DNA from: Chryseobacterium flavum
Lineage (GTDB): Bacteria; Bacteroidota; Bacteroidia; Flavobacteriales; Weeksellaceae
Direction: 5' to 3'
Length of the DNA: 64,000 nt
NCBI RefSeq assembly: GCF_003385595.1
Contig: NZ_QNUE01000002.1
Location: forward strand, 124,001-188,000
Shown: positions 41,189 to 49,100 of the stretch, one piece after another
Position numbering within the stretch: the first letter of the stretch is position 1
Layout: each line of letters starts with the position of its first letter
Notes under the pieces: model-generated
Told to the model about the DNA's origin: nothing
Database searches by the model: none
The model's input: only the letters and a program-made list of their open reading frames with translations
Program-made: the position numbers and the translations under genes

Positions 41189-44128
41189 TTAAAGAGTTGC
41201 CTGAAGACCAAAAGTGATTGTTCTCATTGCAGGATATCTGTAGTAGGTAGTTCCATCCAGTGCCTGCTCTGGGTCCATTCCTTTATGTTTATAGAAAGTC
41301 AGAAGATTCTCTGCCTGTATATATATTCTGAATTTTTTAAGACCCAATTTTTCAAAATAATCCGAAGGAAGTGTATATCCAAGGCTTACATTTTTAAGTC
41401 TGGCATACGTTCCCGAATACAAAAATCTGGAAGAAGAGGAGGTCCAGTTATTCGTAATTGTACTCAATGCAGGAACATCAGTATTACGATTTTCCGGTGT
41501 CCATCTGTTCAGCATTTCCGCACTCCATGCTCTTCCTCCCGCACTACCGTTATGCATAATTGAAGTATAATCTGTATCCAGAATTTTCCCTCCTATTTTA
41601 AATGTCAGCAATCCTGAGAAATCAAAGTTCCTGTACACGATACTGGTACTAAGCCCTCCTGTTACTTTAGGAAGTGCTGACCCTTGTAATGTTCTTGTTG
41701 CTTTTGCATATTCAGAAGTAGTACCTTCTACCGTATTTCCGTTAGCATCTGTACTGATTGTTTTCCATAATGGCTTACCGTTTCCGGGATCTACTCCTAC
41801 CCATTCCGGGATATAGAAGTCATATACAGAACCTCCCACCTGCAATAATTTGGTTCCTGTAAGGATAGAGCCTTTAGGTAACTTTGTAATCTTATTACTT
41901 AATGTGCTCAGATTTAAGTCTATATTCCATTGAAAATCATCATTTCTGATTGGGGTAGTGAATAATGAAAATTCAAAACCTGTATTTTTTATAGTCCCTA
42001 TATTAGCCGGAAAGTCGCTGATTCCAATGGATGGAGCAACAGGCATATTGAACAGAAGATCCTGGCTTTTTCTCTGAAAATATTCAACATTACCTTTTAT
42101 CCTGTTATTCAGGATTGCAAACTCTAACCCTACATTCAAATTAAGATTTGTTTCCCATTTTAATTCATTTGTTCTAGCTTTCTCAAGTACTGCTCCCGGT
42201 TCTCCGAGGTTGTTATAAAACTTATAGAGTTCCTGATAAGCATAGTAAAGCGGGAGTTTGTTAGGTTGAAGTAACTTATCATTTCCCTGGCCTCCATAAC
42301 TCGCACGCAGGGTCAGCTGATTAAAGAAATTCAGGTTTTTGATAAATTCTTCGTTGGAAATCTTCCATGATCCTCCGACAGACCAGAATTTCCCCCATCG
42401 GTTATCTTTAAAAAACCTTGATGAACCATCTGCCCTTCCAGACGCAGAAATAAAATAGGTATTATTGAAGTCATACTCTACTTTACCCAGGTAACTCAGT
42501 AAACTCACCTTATCACTGTTTCCACTAAAGCTTCCCAATAAAGCTGCGGCATCCGGCTCATAGTAATAGGGGAGTGAAAACTGGCTTCTTGTTCCGGATA
42601 TCGTCTGATAATCATATTTGTAAAACTCCTGCCCTGCTAAAACGTTTAAATGATGCTTTCCGAACTTTTTGTCAAAAGTCAGAATATTACTGGTTGTATA
42701 AGACAGTGTTCTGCTGTTTGATTTCGTAACTGATCCTCCGATCTCTGTGCCTTGTCCAATCAACGGATTTGAATAATAATGTCCATTATAATTCACTAAA
42801 TCTACTGAAAAGCTTGACCTGAATTTCAATTCCGGCAGGAAGGTAAAATCCAGAAAACCTTTTCCCGAGAAATTATCTTCTTTATTTTCATTCTTATCTA
42901 ATGGCAGAGTTGCAGCCAGGTTTTGATTCTGAAGAGCATTCGTAGGTCTGTATTTTCCAAAATCATATATTCTGTTTCCTGCAGCATCCAAGACATAAGA
43001 TCCATCTGCATTTCTCTCATAGTATGGATAAAAGGATGGGACTGATCTTGCAGCCTGAATAATATTACTCGTATTAGAGTCCGAAGAAGTCGGGGCTTGC
43101 TGAATACTATTGGTATAGCTTAAATTCACTCCTACATTCAGCCATTTTTTTACTTCGGAATTGATTTTTAATCTTGTACTGTATTTTTTAAATCCGGATT
43201 CAATGGCTATTCCTTTATCATCCAGATATCCCAATGAGAAAAAATAATTGCTTTTCTCACTTCCCCCGCTGATATCCAGATCAACCTGATTTCTGGAAGC
43301 CACTCTCTGCAAAACATCTCTCCAGTCATCATTCCACAGAGCAGTAGCACCTGGTAATAATTTCCCATCGGTTCCTACAGGTTTAGGATATTTAATTCCA
43401 TATGGGTTAATTCCCAGGCCCGTACCTGAAACCAGGTTGTCTGTAGCCATCTGTGCTGCCTGCTGATCATTTACCTGAGAAGATCTATAACCATTTCTCA
43501 TAGCTTCCCAGTATAGCTGAAAATACTGATCTGTATTCACCTGCTCATAATCTTTTACAGCTCTGCCGGAAAACCCCTGACTGATATTAAAGTTTATTCT
43601 TGCTTCTCCTTTTTTTCCTGATTTTGTCGTAATAATGATAATCCCATTCGCTCCTCTTGAACCATACAGGGCACTTGCTGTTGCATCTTTCAATACACTG
43701 ACAGATTCTATATCATTAGGACTTATTGAATTAAGGTTTCCGTCAAATGGAATTCCGTCAACAACATATAAAGGGTCACTGGAAGCACTGATTGATCCGA
43801 TACCTCTGATCCTGATGGTTGCTGTAGACCCCGGCTGCCCGGAGGCACTTGTAGTCTGCACACCCGGTACTTGTCCTTCTAATGCTTTCGTGATATTGGT
43901 AACGGGTCTGTTATTAATCTTATCACTGGAAATAGTTGCCACCGAGCCGGTGTAACTCGTTCTTTTAGCTTTTCCATAAGCCACTACTACTACCTCCTCG
44001 AGTTCCTTTTCTTTGAGAGTATCTTTTTTAGCCTTGACTGATTGCCCGCTGATACTGTTAATTCCAAGGAAAAACACAGCAACAGATGGAATCCAAATTT
44101 TTGGATTTGTTAAATTTTTATTAATCAT
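41189..44128 (-). CDS. SusC/RagA family TonB-dependent transporter (SAM-riboswitch operon)
   Basis: A 979-residue outer-membrane importer paired with the SusD lipoprotein. The signal peptide ends near SISGQ. A TonB-box-like LEEVVVVAYG follows, without the usual N-terminal carboxypeptidase-like domain. The plug domain shows the SusC signature blocks TKALEGQVPGVQTTSASGQP, DPLYVVDGIPF and ATASALYGSRGANGIIIITT, each cut here to stay short. The barrel ends YPAMRTITFGLQATL. The ATG at 44128 is taken, not the in-frame TTG at 44134. The leader holds a SAM-I riboswitch and an upstream palindromic operator, an unusual control for a SusC gene. Confidence 0.94.
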   Translation of the reverse strand: MINKNLTNPKIWIPSVAVFFLGINSISGQSVKAKKDTLKEKELEEVVVVAYGKAKRTSYTGSVATISSDKINNRPVTNITKALEGQVPGVQTTSASGQPGSTATIRIRGIGSISASSDPLYVVDGIPFDGNLNSISPNDIESVSVLKDATASALYGSRGANGIIIITTKSGKKGEARINFNISQGFSGRAVKDYEQVNTDQYFQLYWEAMRNGYRSSQVNDQQAAQMATDNLVSGTGLGINPYGIKYPKPVGTDGKLLPGATALWNDDWRDVLQRVASRNQVDLDISGGSEKSNYFFSLGYLDDKGIAIESGFKKYSTRLKINSEVKKWLNVGVNLSYTNSIQQAPTSSDSNTSNIIQAARSVPSFYPYYERNADGSYVLDAAGNRIYDFGKYRPTNALQNQNLAATLPLDKNENKEDNFSGKGFLDFTFLPELKFRSSFSVDLVNYNGHYYSNPLIGQGTEIGGSVTKSNSRTLSYTTSNILTFDKKFGKHHLNVLAGQEFYKYDYQTISGTRSQFSLPYYYEPDAAALLGSFSGNSDKVSLLSYLGKVEYDFNNTYFISASGRADGSSRFFKDNRWGKFWSVGGSWKISNEEFIKNLNFFNQLTLRASYGGQGNDKLLQPNKLPLYYAYQELYKFYNNLGEPGAVLEKARTNELKWETNLNLNVGLEFAILNNRIKGNVEYFQRKSQDLLFNMPVAPSIGISDFPANIGTIKNTGFEFSLFTTPIRNDDFQWNIDLNLSTLSNKITKLPKGSILTGTKLLQVGGSVYDFYIPEWVGVDPGNGKPLWKTISTDANGNTVEGTTSEYAKATRTLQGSALPKVTGGLSTSIVYRNFDFSGLLTFKIGGKILDTDYTSIMHNGSAGGRAWSAEMLNRWTPENRNTDVPALSTITNNWTSSSSRFLYSGTYARLKNVSLGYTLPSDYFEKLGLKKFRIYIQAENLLTFYKHKGMDPEQALDGTTYYRYPAMRTITFGLQATL

Positions 44129-44160
44129 AATCAATTTTATTTATCATATATCAAAATTTT

Positions 44161-44188
44161 GCCCTTTGCAGATAATACAGCAAAGGGC
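44161..44188 (-). terminator. candidate expression-platform hairpin of the SAM riboswitch
   Basis: Perfect 9-bp arms GCCCTTTGC / GCAAAGGGC with a 10-nt loop, then AAAATTTTGAT on the minus strand. The AAAGGG just after the aptamer (44226-44221) could pair with CCCTTT of this hairpin and form an antiterminator. The T run is poor, so control of translation is also possible. Confidence 0.5.
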
Positions 44189-44221
44189 ATCGATAAATAC
44201 GATAAACCAAATGCTTATTTT

Positions 44222-44308
44222 CCCTTTAAAAGGCTGAATGTAACACCTTGCCTGCTAGCAGGTTGTTAAGATTTCACAGGGTCAGTTCCCTCCATCTTTC
44301 TTTATAAG
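44222..44308 (-). promoter_or_regulatory. SAM-I (S-box) riboswitch
   Basis: Read on the minus strand: CTTATAAAGAAAGATGG, GGAGGGAACTGACCC, TGTGAAA, TTAACAACCTG, a short P3 hairpin (CTGCTAGCAG), CAAGGTGTTACATTC and a closing CCTTTTAAAG. Each block matches the S-box consensus. S-adenosylmethionine binding should lower expression of the SusC/SusD operon 100 nt downstream. Confidence 0.9.
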
Positions 44309-44326
44309 CCGATCGAAATATGTTTG

Positions 44327-44334
44327 CAAATCTA
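44327..44334 (-). promoter_or_regulatory. -7 box of the SAM-riboswitch SusC/SusD promoter
   Basis: TAGATTTG on the minus strand, about 19 nt before the riboswitch. CTTG at 44358-44355, inside the palindrome, is 20 nt upstream and could be the -33 box. Confidence 0.6.
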
Positions 44335-44343
44335 AAAATATTT

Positions 44344-44364
44344 AGTCTACAAAACAAGTAGACT
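44344..44364. promoter_or_regulatory. palindromic candidate operator AGTCTAC-N7-GTAGACT
   Basis: Perfect 7-bp inverted repeats with a 7-nt spacer cover the -33 region of the SusC/SusD promoter. On the plus strand T-rich sequence follows, so it could also act as a terminator, but no plus-strand gene lies before it. Confidence 0.55.
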
Positions 44365-44551
44365 TTTTATTTTTCATGATAATTTTTCAAAATTTAACTT
44401 AATTTTTAAATAAAACCCATTAAAATAGCCTGTTACAAAATTTAACATTTCAATATATATGATAAATATCATTAAAAATATTTTAAAATACACAAAGTAA
44501 ACAGAATAGATATTTTTTGTGCTTACCTGGAAATTTCTTTACTTTTATAAA

Positions 44552-44959
44552 ATGAAAGTTTTGATTATAAACGGACCTAATCTTAATCTTTTAGGGACCA
44601 GAGAACCTGAAATCTATGGAAACGTTTCTATGGAAAGTTATTTGGATATTTTAAAATCCGAGTTTACCTCTCATGAAATAAAATATTATCAGTCGAATAT
44701 TGAAGGGGAGCTTATTAACAGGCTTCAGGAAGATGACTTTGATGCGGTAGTTATTAACCCGGGAGCTTTTACCCATTACTCTTATGCTATTGCGGATTGT
44801 TTAAAAAATATTCAGAAATATAAAATAGAGGTTCATATCAGCAATATCTATAAAAGAGAAGAATTCAGACAAAAATCCGTAACAGCAGCCAATACAGATG
44901 CTGTATTATCAGGTTTTGGTATGGATGGATATAGATTAGCCTTATTAAGTCTAAAGTAA
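44552..44959 (+). CDS. aroQ: type II 3-dehydroquinate dehydratase
   Basis: A 135-residue shikimate-pathway enzyme that converts 3-dehydroquinate to 3-dehydroshikimate. Conserved blocks are VLIINGPNLNLLGTREPEIYG (here written across two motifs, IINGPNLNLLG and REPEIYG with the catalytic Tyr), NPGAFTHYSYAI, and EVHISNIYKREEFR with the catalytic His. The start at 44552 was chosen because the family begins right before the INGPNLNLLG motif; the in-frame start at 44519 would add 11 atypical residues. It is a lone plus-strand housekeeping gene next to the unknown gene at 45007. Confidence 0.96.
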   Translation: MKVLIINGPNLNLLGTREPEIYGNVSMESYLDILKSEFTSHEIKYYQSNIEGELINRLQEDDFDAVVINPGAFTHYSYAIADCLKNIQKYKIEVHISNIYKREEFRQKSVTAANTDAVLSGFGMDGYRLALLSLK

Positions 44960-45006
44960 TTTGCAGTCATTTATTTCCACTGATTAAGATAACCAGAAAA
45001 CAACTT

Positions 45007-45444
45007 GTGAAAACAAAGGATAAAATTTATTGTAACTCCATTGGAATTTATTCCAGGCAATTAACGAAGAGAAAATCTTATATCGTTGAGGAAATAAGTT
45101 CTGAAAATGTAAAAATCTGTAATGACGAAGGAAGACTTAAATGGTATCCTAGATTTTATTTTAGTCTAAGCAATGAACCGGAAATAATTTCAATTCAAAT
45201 AGATGATAAAATAGAGAATAATAAATCTGATGCTATTGAAGTTACTATTGAATTTTCCAACAAAGAAAAATATTGGCTGACTTTCACTACTCCAAAGTAT
45301 TTAGATAAAATACTGGATGAAGAATCTTATCTCTCTTCAAAACATTTCATCATTATAAAAAATCTAACTGAAAAATCTATCCTATCAACAATCTATAAAT
45401 TGGATGAACAGAATGAACTGATAGAAAATTGTAAAAAATATTAA
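45007..45444 (+). CDS. hypothetical protein, 145 aa
   Basis: I do not recognise a family. A GTG start gives MKTKDKIYCNSIGIYSRQLTKR; no ATG lies near. The product is cytosolic, without signal or membrane segment. A beta-rich N-terminal half (SYIVEEISSENVKICNDEGRL, cut at the turn; WYPRFYFSL) resembles small SH3-like or SMI1-type modules. A second half has EVTIEFSNKEKYWLTFTTP and a C-terminal Glu/Lys helix. It follows aroQ by 47 bp and shares a bidirectional terminator with pckA. No function is proposed. Confidence 0.65.
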   Translation: MKTKDKIYCNSIGIYSRQLTKRKSYIVEEISSENVKICNDEGRLKWYPRFYFSLSNEPEIISIQIDDKIENNKSDAIEVTIEFSNKEKYWLTFTTPKYLDKILDEESYLSSKHFIIIKNLTEKSILSTIYKLDEQNELIENCKKY

Positions 45445-45446
45445 TA

Positions 45447-45476
45447 AAAAAGCCTCATCAGTGATGAGGCTTTTTG
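45447..45476. terminator. bidirectional terminator between the 145-aa gene and pckA
   Basis: Near-perfect palindrome: AAAAAGCCTCATCA and TGATGAGGCTTTTT around a single central base, with T runs on both strands. The pckA stop is 19 nt away. Confidence 0.9.
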
Positions 45477-45494
45477 TATGTATGCCAGGAACTA

Positions 45495-47111
45495 TCAGAT
45501 AGTCTGTTCCTGTAATTGAGGTCCTGAAGCCACTAACTTCTTACCTTCTTCTGTATCACAGTACTGCTCAAAGTTTTTAATATATCTTGAAGCAAGATCT
45601 TTTGCTTTTTCTTCCCACACTGAAGCGTTTTCGTAAGTATCTCTAGGATCCAGGATACCTGCAGAAACATTTGGCAATTCAGTAGGAATTTCAAGGTTCA
45701 TGATCGGAACCTGAGTTTTAGGAGCATTATCAATAGAACCATCTATGATTGCGTCGATAATTGCCCTTGTATCTTTCAGGGAAATTCTCTTTCCTGTACC
45801 ATTCCAACCTGTATTCACCAAATATGCTTTAGCACCGTGCTCCTTCATTTTACCGATCAATGTTTTGGAATACATTGTTGGGTGCAATGTCAGGAATGCT
45901 TCACCAAATGCAGGAGAGAAAGATGGCTGCGGCTCTGTAATTCCTCTTTCTGTTCCGGCCAGTTTAGAAGTGTAACCACAAAGGAAGTGGTATTGTGCCT
46001 GATCTTCATTCAGGATAGAAACCGGAGGAAGTACTCCGAATGCATCTGCTGAAAGATAAACAATCTTCTTAGCGTGACCTGCTTTAGAAGGCAATACGAT
46101 TTTGTTGATATGATAGATTGGATAAGAAACTCTTGTATTTTCAGTGATAGATCCATCTGTGTAATCTGCTACTCCATTGTTAATAACAACGTTTTCAAGA
46201 AGTGCATCTCTCTTGATCGCCCTGAAAATATCCGGTTCTTTTTCTTCTGACAAGTCAATTACTTTAGCATAACATCCTCCTTCATAGTTAAATACTCCGT
46301 TGTTATCCCATCCATGCTCATCGTCACCGATAAGGTATCTTTTAGGATCTGCTGATAAAGTAGTTTTACCTGTCCCTGAAAGACCAAAGAATAAAGCTAC
46401 ATCACCTTTTTCTCCTACGTTTGCTGAACAGTGCATTGATGCCATTCCTTTTAGCGGCAGGTAATAATTCATCATGGCAAACATTCCTTTCTTCATTTCA
46501 CCTCCGTACCAGGTACCTCCGATAATCTGTAACTTTTCAGTAAGGTTAAACATAATAAAGTTTTCAGAATGCAAGCCCTGTGCTTCCCAATTTGGATTTG
46601 TTGTTTTGGAACCATTGATTACAGTGAAATCTGGTTCACCAAAGTTTTCTAACTCATAGTGAGAGGGACGGATGAACATATTGGTAACGAAATGTGCCTG
46701 CCATGCTACTTCCATTATAAATCTCACCTTAAGTCTTGTATCTGCATTTGTTCCACAGAAAGCATCTACAACATAAATTTTCTTAGCTTCAGAAAGCTGA
46801 TTCGCCACTAGTTCTTTACAAGACCCGAAAATTTCCGGAGTAGTAGGTAAGTTTACTTTACCATCCCAGAAAATTGTATCTCTTGTAACATCATCCTGAA
46901 CAATATATCTGTCTTTAGGTGAACGACCTGTGAAAATTCCTGTTTTTACTGATACCGCGCCAGATTCTGTAAGCTCAGCTTTCTCAAATCCCTGATTTTC
47001 AAGAGAAACTTCAGCCTGGTATAATTCTTCATAAGAAGGATTATACACTACTTCATAGTTTCCTTTAATCCCTAATTTCTCTAAATCCTGGATGATTTTA
47101 GTGTTTTTCAT
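45495..47111 (-). CDS. pckA: phosphoenolpyruvate carboxykinase (ATP)
   Basis: A 538-residue gluconeogenic enzyme that converts oxaloacetate and ATP to phosphoenolpyruvate, CO2 and ADP. Signatures are [11 protein letters not shown] (substrate-binding Arg), the lid and P loop [11 protein letters not shown], the kinase-1a DDEHGWDN with metal-binding Asp, [10 protein letters not shown], and [15 protein letters not shown]. The P loop and overall length are those of the ATP-dependent rather than the GTP-dependent type. A -7-like TATTTTTG lies at 47154-47147, about 36 nt before the start. It is a single-gene unit with its own terminator. Confidence 0.97.
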   Translation of the reverse strand: MKNTKIIQDLEKLGIKGNYEVVYNPSYEELYQAEVSLENQGFEKAELTESGAVSVKTGIFTGRSPKDRYIVQDDVTRDTIFWDGKVNLPTTPEIFGSCKELVANQLSEAKKIYVVDAFCGTNADTRLKVRFIMEVAWQAHFVTNMFIRPSHYELENFGEPDFTVINGSKTTNPNWEAQGLHSENFIMFNLTEKLQIIGGTWYGGEMKKGMFAMMNYYLPLKGMASMHCSANVGEKGDVALFFGLSGTGKTTLSADPKRYLIGDDEHGWDNNGVFNYEGGCYAKVIDLSEEKEPDIFRAIKRDALLENVVINNGVADYTDGSITENTRVSYPIYHINKIVLPSKAGHAKKIVYLSADAFGVLPPVSILNEDQAQYHFLCGYTSKLAGTERGITEPQPSFSPAFGEAFLTLHPTMYSKTLIGKMKEHGAKAYLVNTGWNGTGKRISLKDTRAIIDAIIDGSIDNAPKTQVPIMNLEIPTELPNVSAGILDPRDTYENASVWEEKAKDLASRYIKNFEQYCDTEEGKKLVASGPQLQEQTI

Positions 47112-47238
47112 TTTACTTATATTTTCTATTTCTTTATTGCTTTCAACAAAAATAATATTAATTATTTGTTAAAGGTGGTTTAAATATACTGATATAAGTC
47201 AGAATGGCAAACAAAAAAACAGTTTTGTAAACTACTGA

Positions 47239-48144
47239 TTATGAGCCAATTATTTCAAACCAATCAAAAACAGCAGGAAAACCTTTATCCCAAAAATAGC
47301 CCTTATAGTCCCCAAATTTGGCACTCATTACAAAATCTCCGCCCCATGCGCCCAAACTTTTGACAAATGAAGGGCAATCTGAGAATAATCTCTCTTTAAC
47401 TGTGAGAATTTCAAGAAAATCGGCTATTTTTCGCTCATGAATCATCATTAATTCGGAAAAATTTTCCAATTCATCGCATAACATTATTTTCTTTGTGATT
47501 TCCGAAAATTCATTAACCAGTTCCGGAGACTTCTTTTTTGATTTGTAAAAATTGATTCCTTCCCTGCTGTCCTGTTTCTGATTTAAGTGGATAAAAATCA
47601 GTTCATTTTTAAAAGAAGGATTAAACCTGACCTTTTCATATTTAATCTCAGGTTTACTCTGAAAAAGGACTGCAGATTTTTCTTTTGCTACCGCAATATC
47701 ATATCCGCTTCCTCCCAGGCTTATCGTATTAAGGTGGAAAGGATCAATCCCTGCCCATTCTGCAAGGTTGGTCATCAGCGTAGAACTGCTTCCCAAGCCA
47801 TAGTCGGCAGGAAACTGAAGATTGGTTTTTAAATGGTAAGTAAGGTTAGTCTTGAATTTGGTGCGGGAAAGCTGCTGAACATTCTTCAATGTCTTAGTAA
47901 TAAATTCAGCGCTTGACGGAATGTTGGTTTCCAAGATCTGCCAGGTTTTATAGTTGATGACAGTCTTTAACCATAATATGTCCTGATGATAGGCCTCCCA
48001 TATAATGAGAGATCTATTATCATCTGTTTCTTCAAAGAAAAACTCTTGTCCCAGCCTGGTAGGTACCGCTAGGACAAGAGCTCCGTCGATTGCGAAATAT
48101 TCTGAAGTAAGCATAAGCTTGCCCGGTGAAAATATCGCATTCAT
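47239..48144 (-). CDS. GYDIA-family GHMP kinase
   Basis: A 301-residue small-molecule kinase of the GHMP superfamily (galacto-, homoserine, mevalonate and phosphomevalonate kinases). The N-terminus FSPGKLMLTSEYFAIDGA is family-typical. The ATP loop GLGSSSTLMTNL lies near 117-128 and the naming motif GSGYDIA near 146-152. The last part has GAWGGDFVMSA. GYDIA proteins are widespread in Bacteroidota and thought to act in the mevalonate pathway, possibly as mevalonate or phosphomevalonate kinase, but I cannot tell which. It starts 10 bp after the fabD stop, so the two form an operon. Confidence 0.88.
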   Translation of the reverse strand: MNAIFSPGKLMLTSEYFAIDGALVLAVPTRLGQEFFFEETDDNRSLIIWEAYHQDILWLKTVINYKTWQILETNIPSSAEFITKTLKNVQQLSRTKFKTNLTYHLKTNLQFPADYGLGSSSTLMTNLAEWAGIDPFHLNTISLGGSGYDIAVAKEKSAVLFQSKPEIKYEKVRFNPSFKNELIFIHLNQKQDSREGINFYKSKKKSPELVNEFSEITKKIMLCDELENFSELMMIHERKIADFLEILTVKERLFSDCPSFVKSLGAWGGDFVMSAKFGDYKGYFWDKGFPAVFDWFEIIGS

Positions 48145-48154
48145 ATGTTCTTCA

Positions 48155-49030
48155 TTAAATTGCAGAAGTAGATTCTACTGATCCGTCAATTTTTTTGATC
48201 AATCCCTGAAGGGTCTTCCCCGGCCCTACTTCAACAAAGTTAGAAGCTCCGTCTTTAATCATATTCTGAACAGATTGTGTCCATTTCACAGGACCTGTAA
48301 GCTGAGCAATAAGGTTTTGCTTAATTTCATCAGGGTTTGTTACTGCTGTAGTAGTAATATTCTGATATACGGGAATTGTTGCTTTTCTGAATTTTGTTGT
48401 TTCAATAGCTGCGGCCAGTCTTTCCTGCGCCGGCTGCATCAATGGTGAATGAAACGCTCCGTTTACCGGCAATAACAAAGCTCTTTTTGCTCCCGCTTCT
48501 TTTAACTTTATACAAGCTTCCTCTACGGCAGGAGTCTCTCCTGAAATCACTAATTGCCCAGGACAGTTATAATTTGCAGGAACTACAATTCCACTGATCT
48601 GAGCACAGATTTCTTCCACCTTAGCATCTTCCAGCCCTAAAATAGCAGCCATAGAACTTGGATTAGCATCACAAGCCTCCTGCATTGCTTTAGCTCTTTC
48701 GGATACTAATTTCAAGCCATCATCAAATGATAAAACTCCATTGGCAACCAATGCAGAAAATTCACCTAAAGAATGTCCTGCTACCATTTCAGCACCAAGA
48801 CCGTTAACGGCTTTTAATGCTGCTACTGAATGTATAAAAATTGAAGGCTGGGTAACCTCTGTTTTCTTAAGATCCTCATCTGTTCCGTTAAACATAATGG
48901 AAAGAATATCGAATCCTAAAATTTCATTGGCAGATTCCATCAGATCTTTGATATCTTTTCTAGAATCATACAATTCTTTTCCCATTCCTACGAACTGAGA
49001 ACCCTGCCCCGGAAATACAAGTGCTTTCAT
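48155..49030 (-). CDS. fabD: malonyl-CoA:ACP transacylase
   Basis: A 291-residue enzyme that moves the malonyl group from CoA to acyl-carrier protein for fatty-acid synthesis. Family motifs are the N-terminal FPGQGSQFVGMG, the nucleophile Ser in GHSLGEFSAL near residue 91, QEACDANPSSMAAILGL (cut after Met), and GAFHSPLM with the catalytic His near 197. VEVGPGKTLQGLIKK lies near the end. It is upstream of the GHMP kinase gene in a two-gene unit. Confidence 0.96.
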   Translation of the reverse strand: MKALVFPGQGSQFVGMGKELYDSRKDIKDLMESANEILGFDILSIMFNGTDEDLKKTEVTQPSIFIHSVAALKAVNGLGAEMVAGHSLGEFSALVANGVLSFDDGLKLVSERAKAMQEACDANPSSMAAILGLEDAKVEEICAQISGIVVPANYNCPGQLVISGETPAVEEACIKLKEAGAKRALLLPVNGAFHSPLMQPAQERLAAAIETTKFRKATIPVYQNITTTAVTNPDEIKQNLIAQLTGPVKWTQSVQNMIKDGASNFVEVGPGKTLQGLIKKIDGSVESTSAI

Positions 49031-49100
49031 GTACTGAGTTAAATATTATGCAAATATAATTATAATGTTAAGAATATTCTGTTAAAGAGATATAAATCAT

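Larger units (their letters stand above)
44129..44551. other. regulatory intergenic region between SusC and aroQ
   Basis: 423 bp without a supported ORF. Going leftwards on the minus strand it holds the palindrome at 44344, the promoter at 44327, the SAM-I riboswitch at 44222-44308 and a hairpin at 44161-44188. To the right, 44365-44551 is AT-rich and must include the aroQ promoter, though no clear box pair is visible. Confidence 0.6.
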
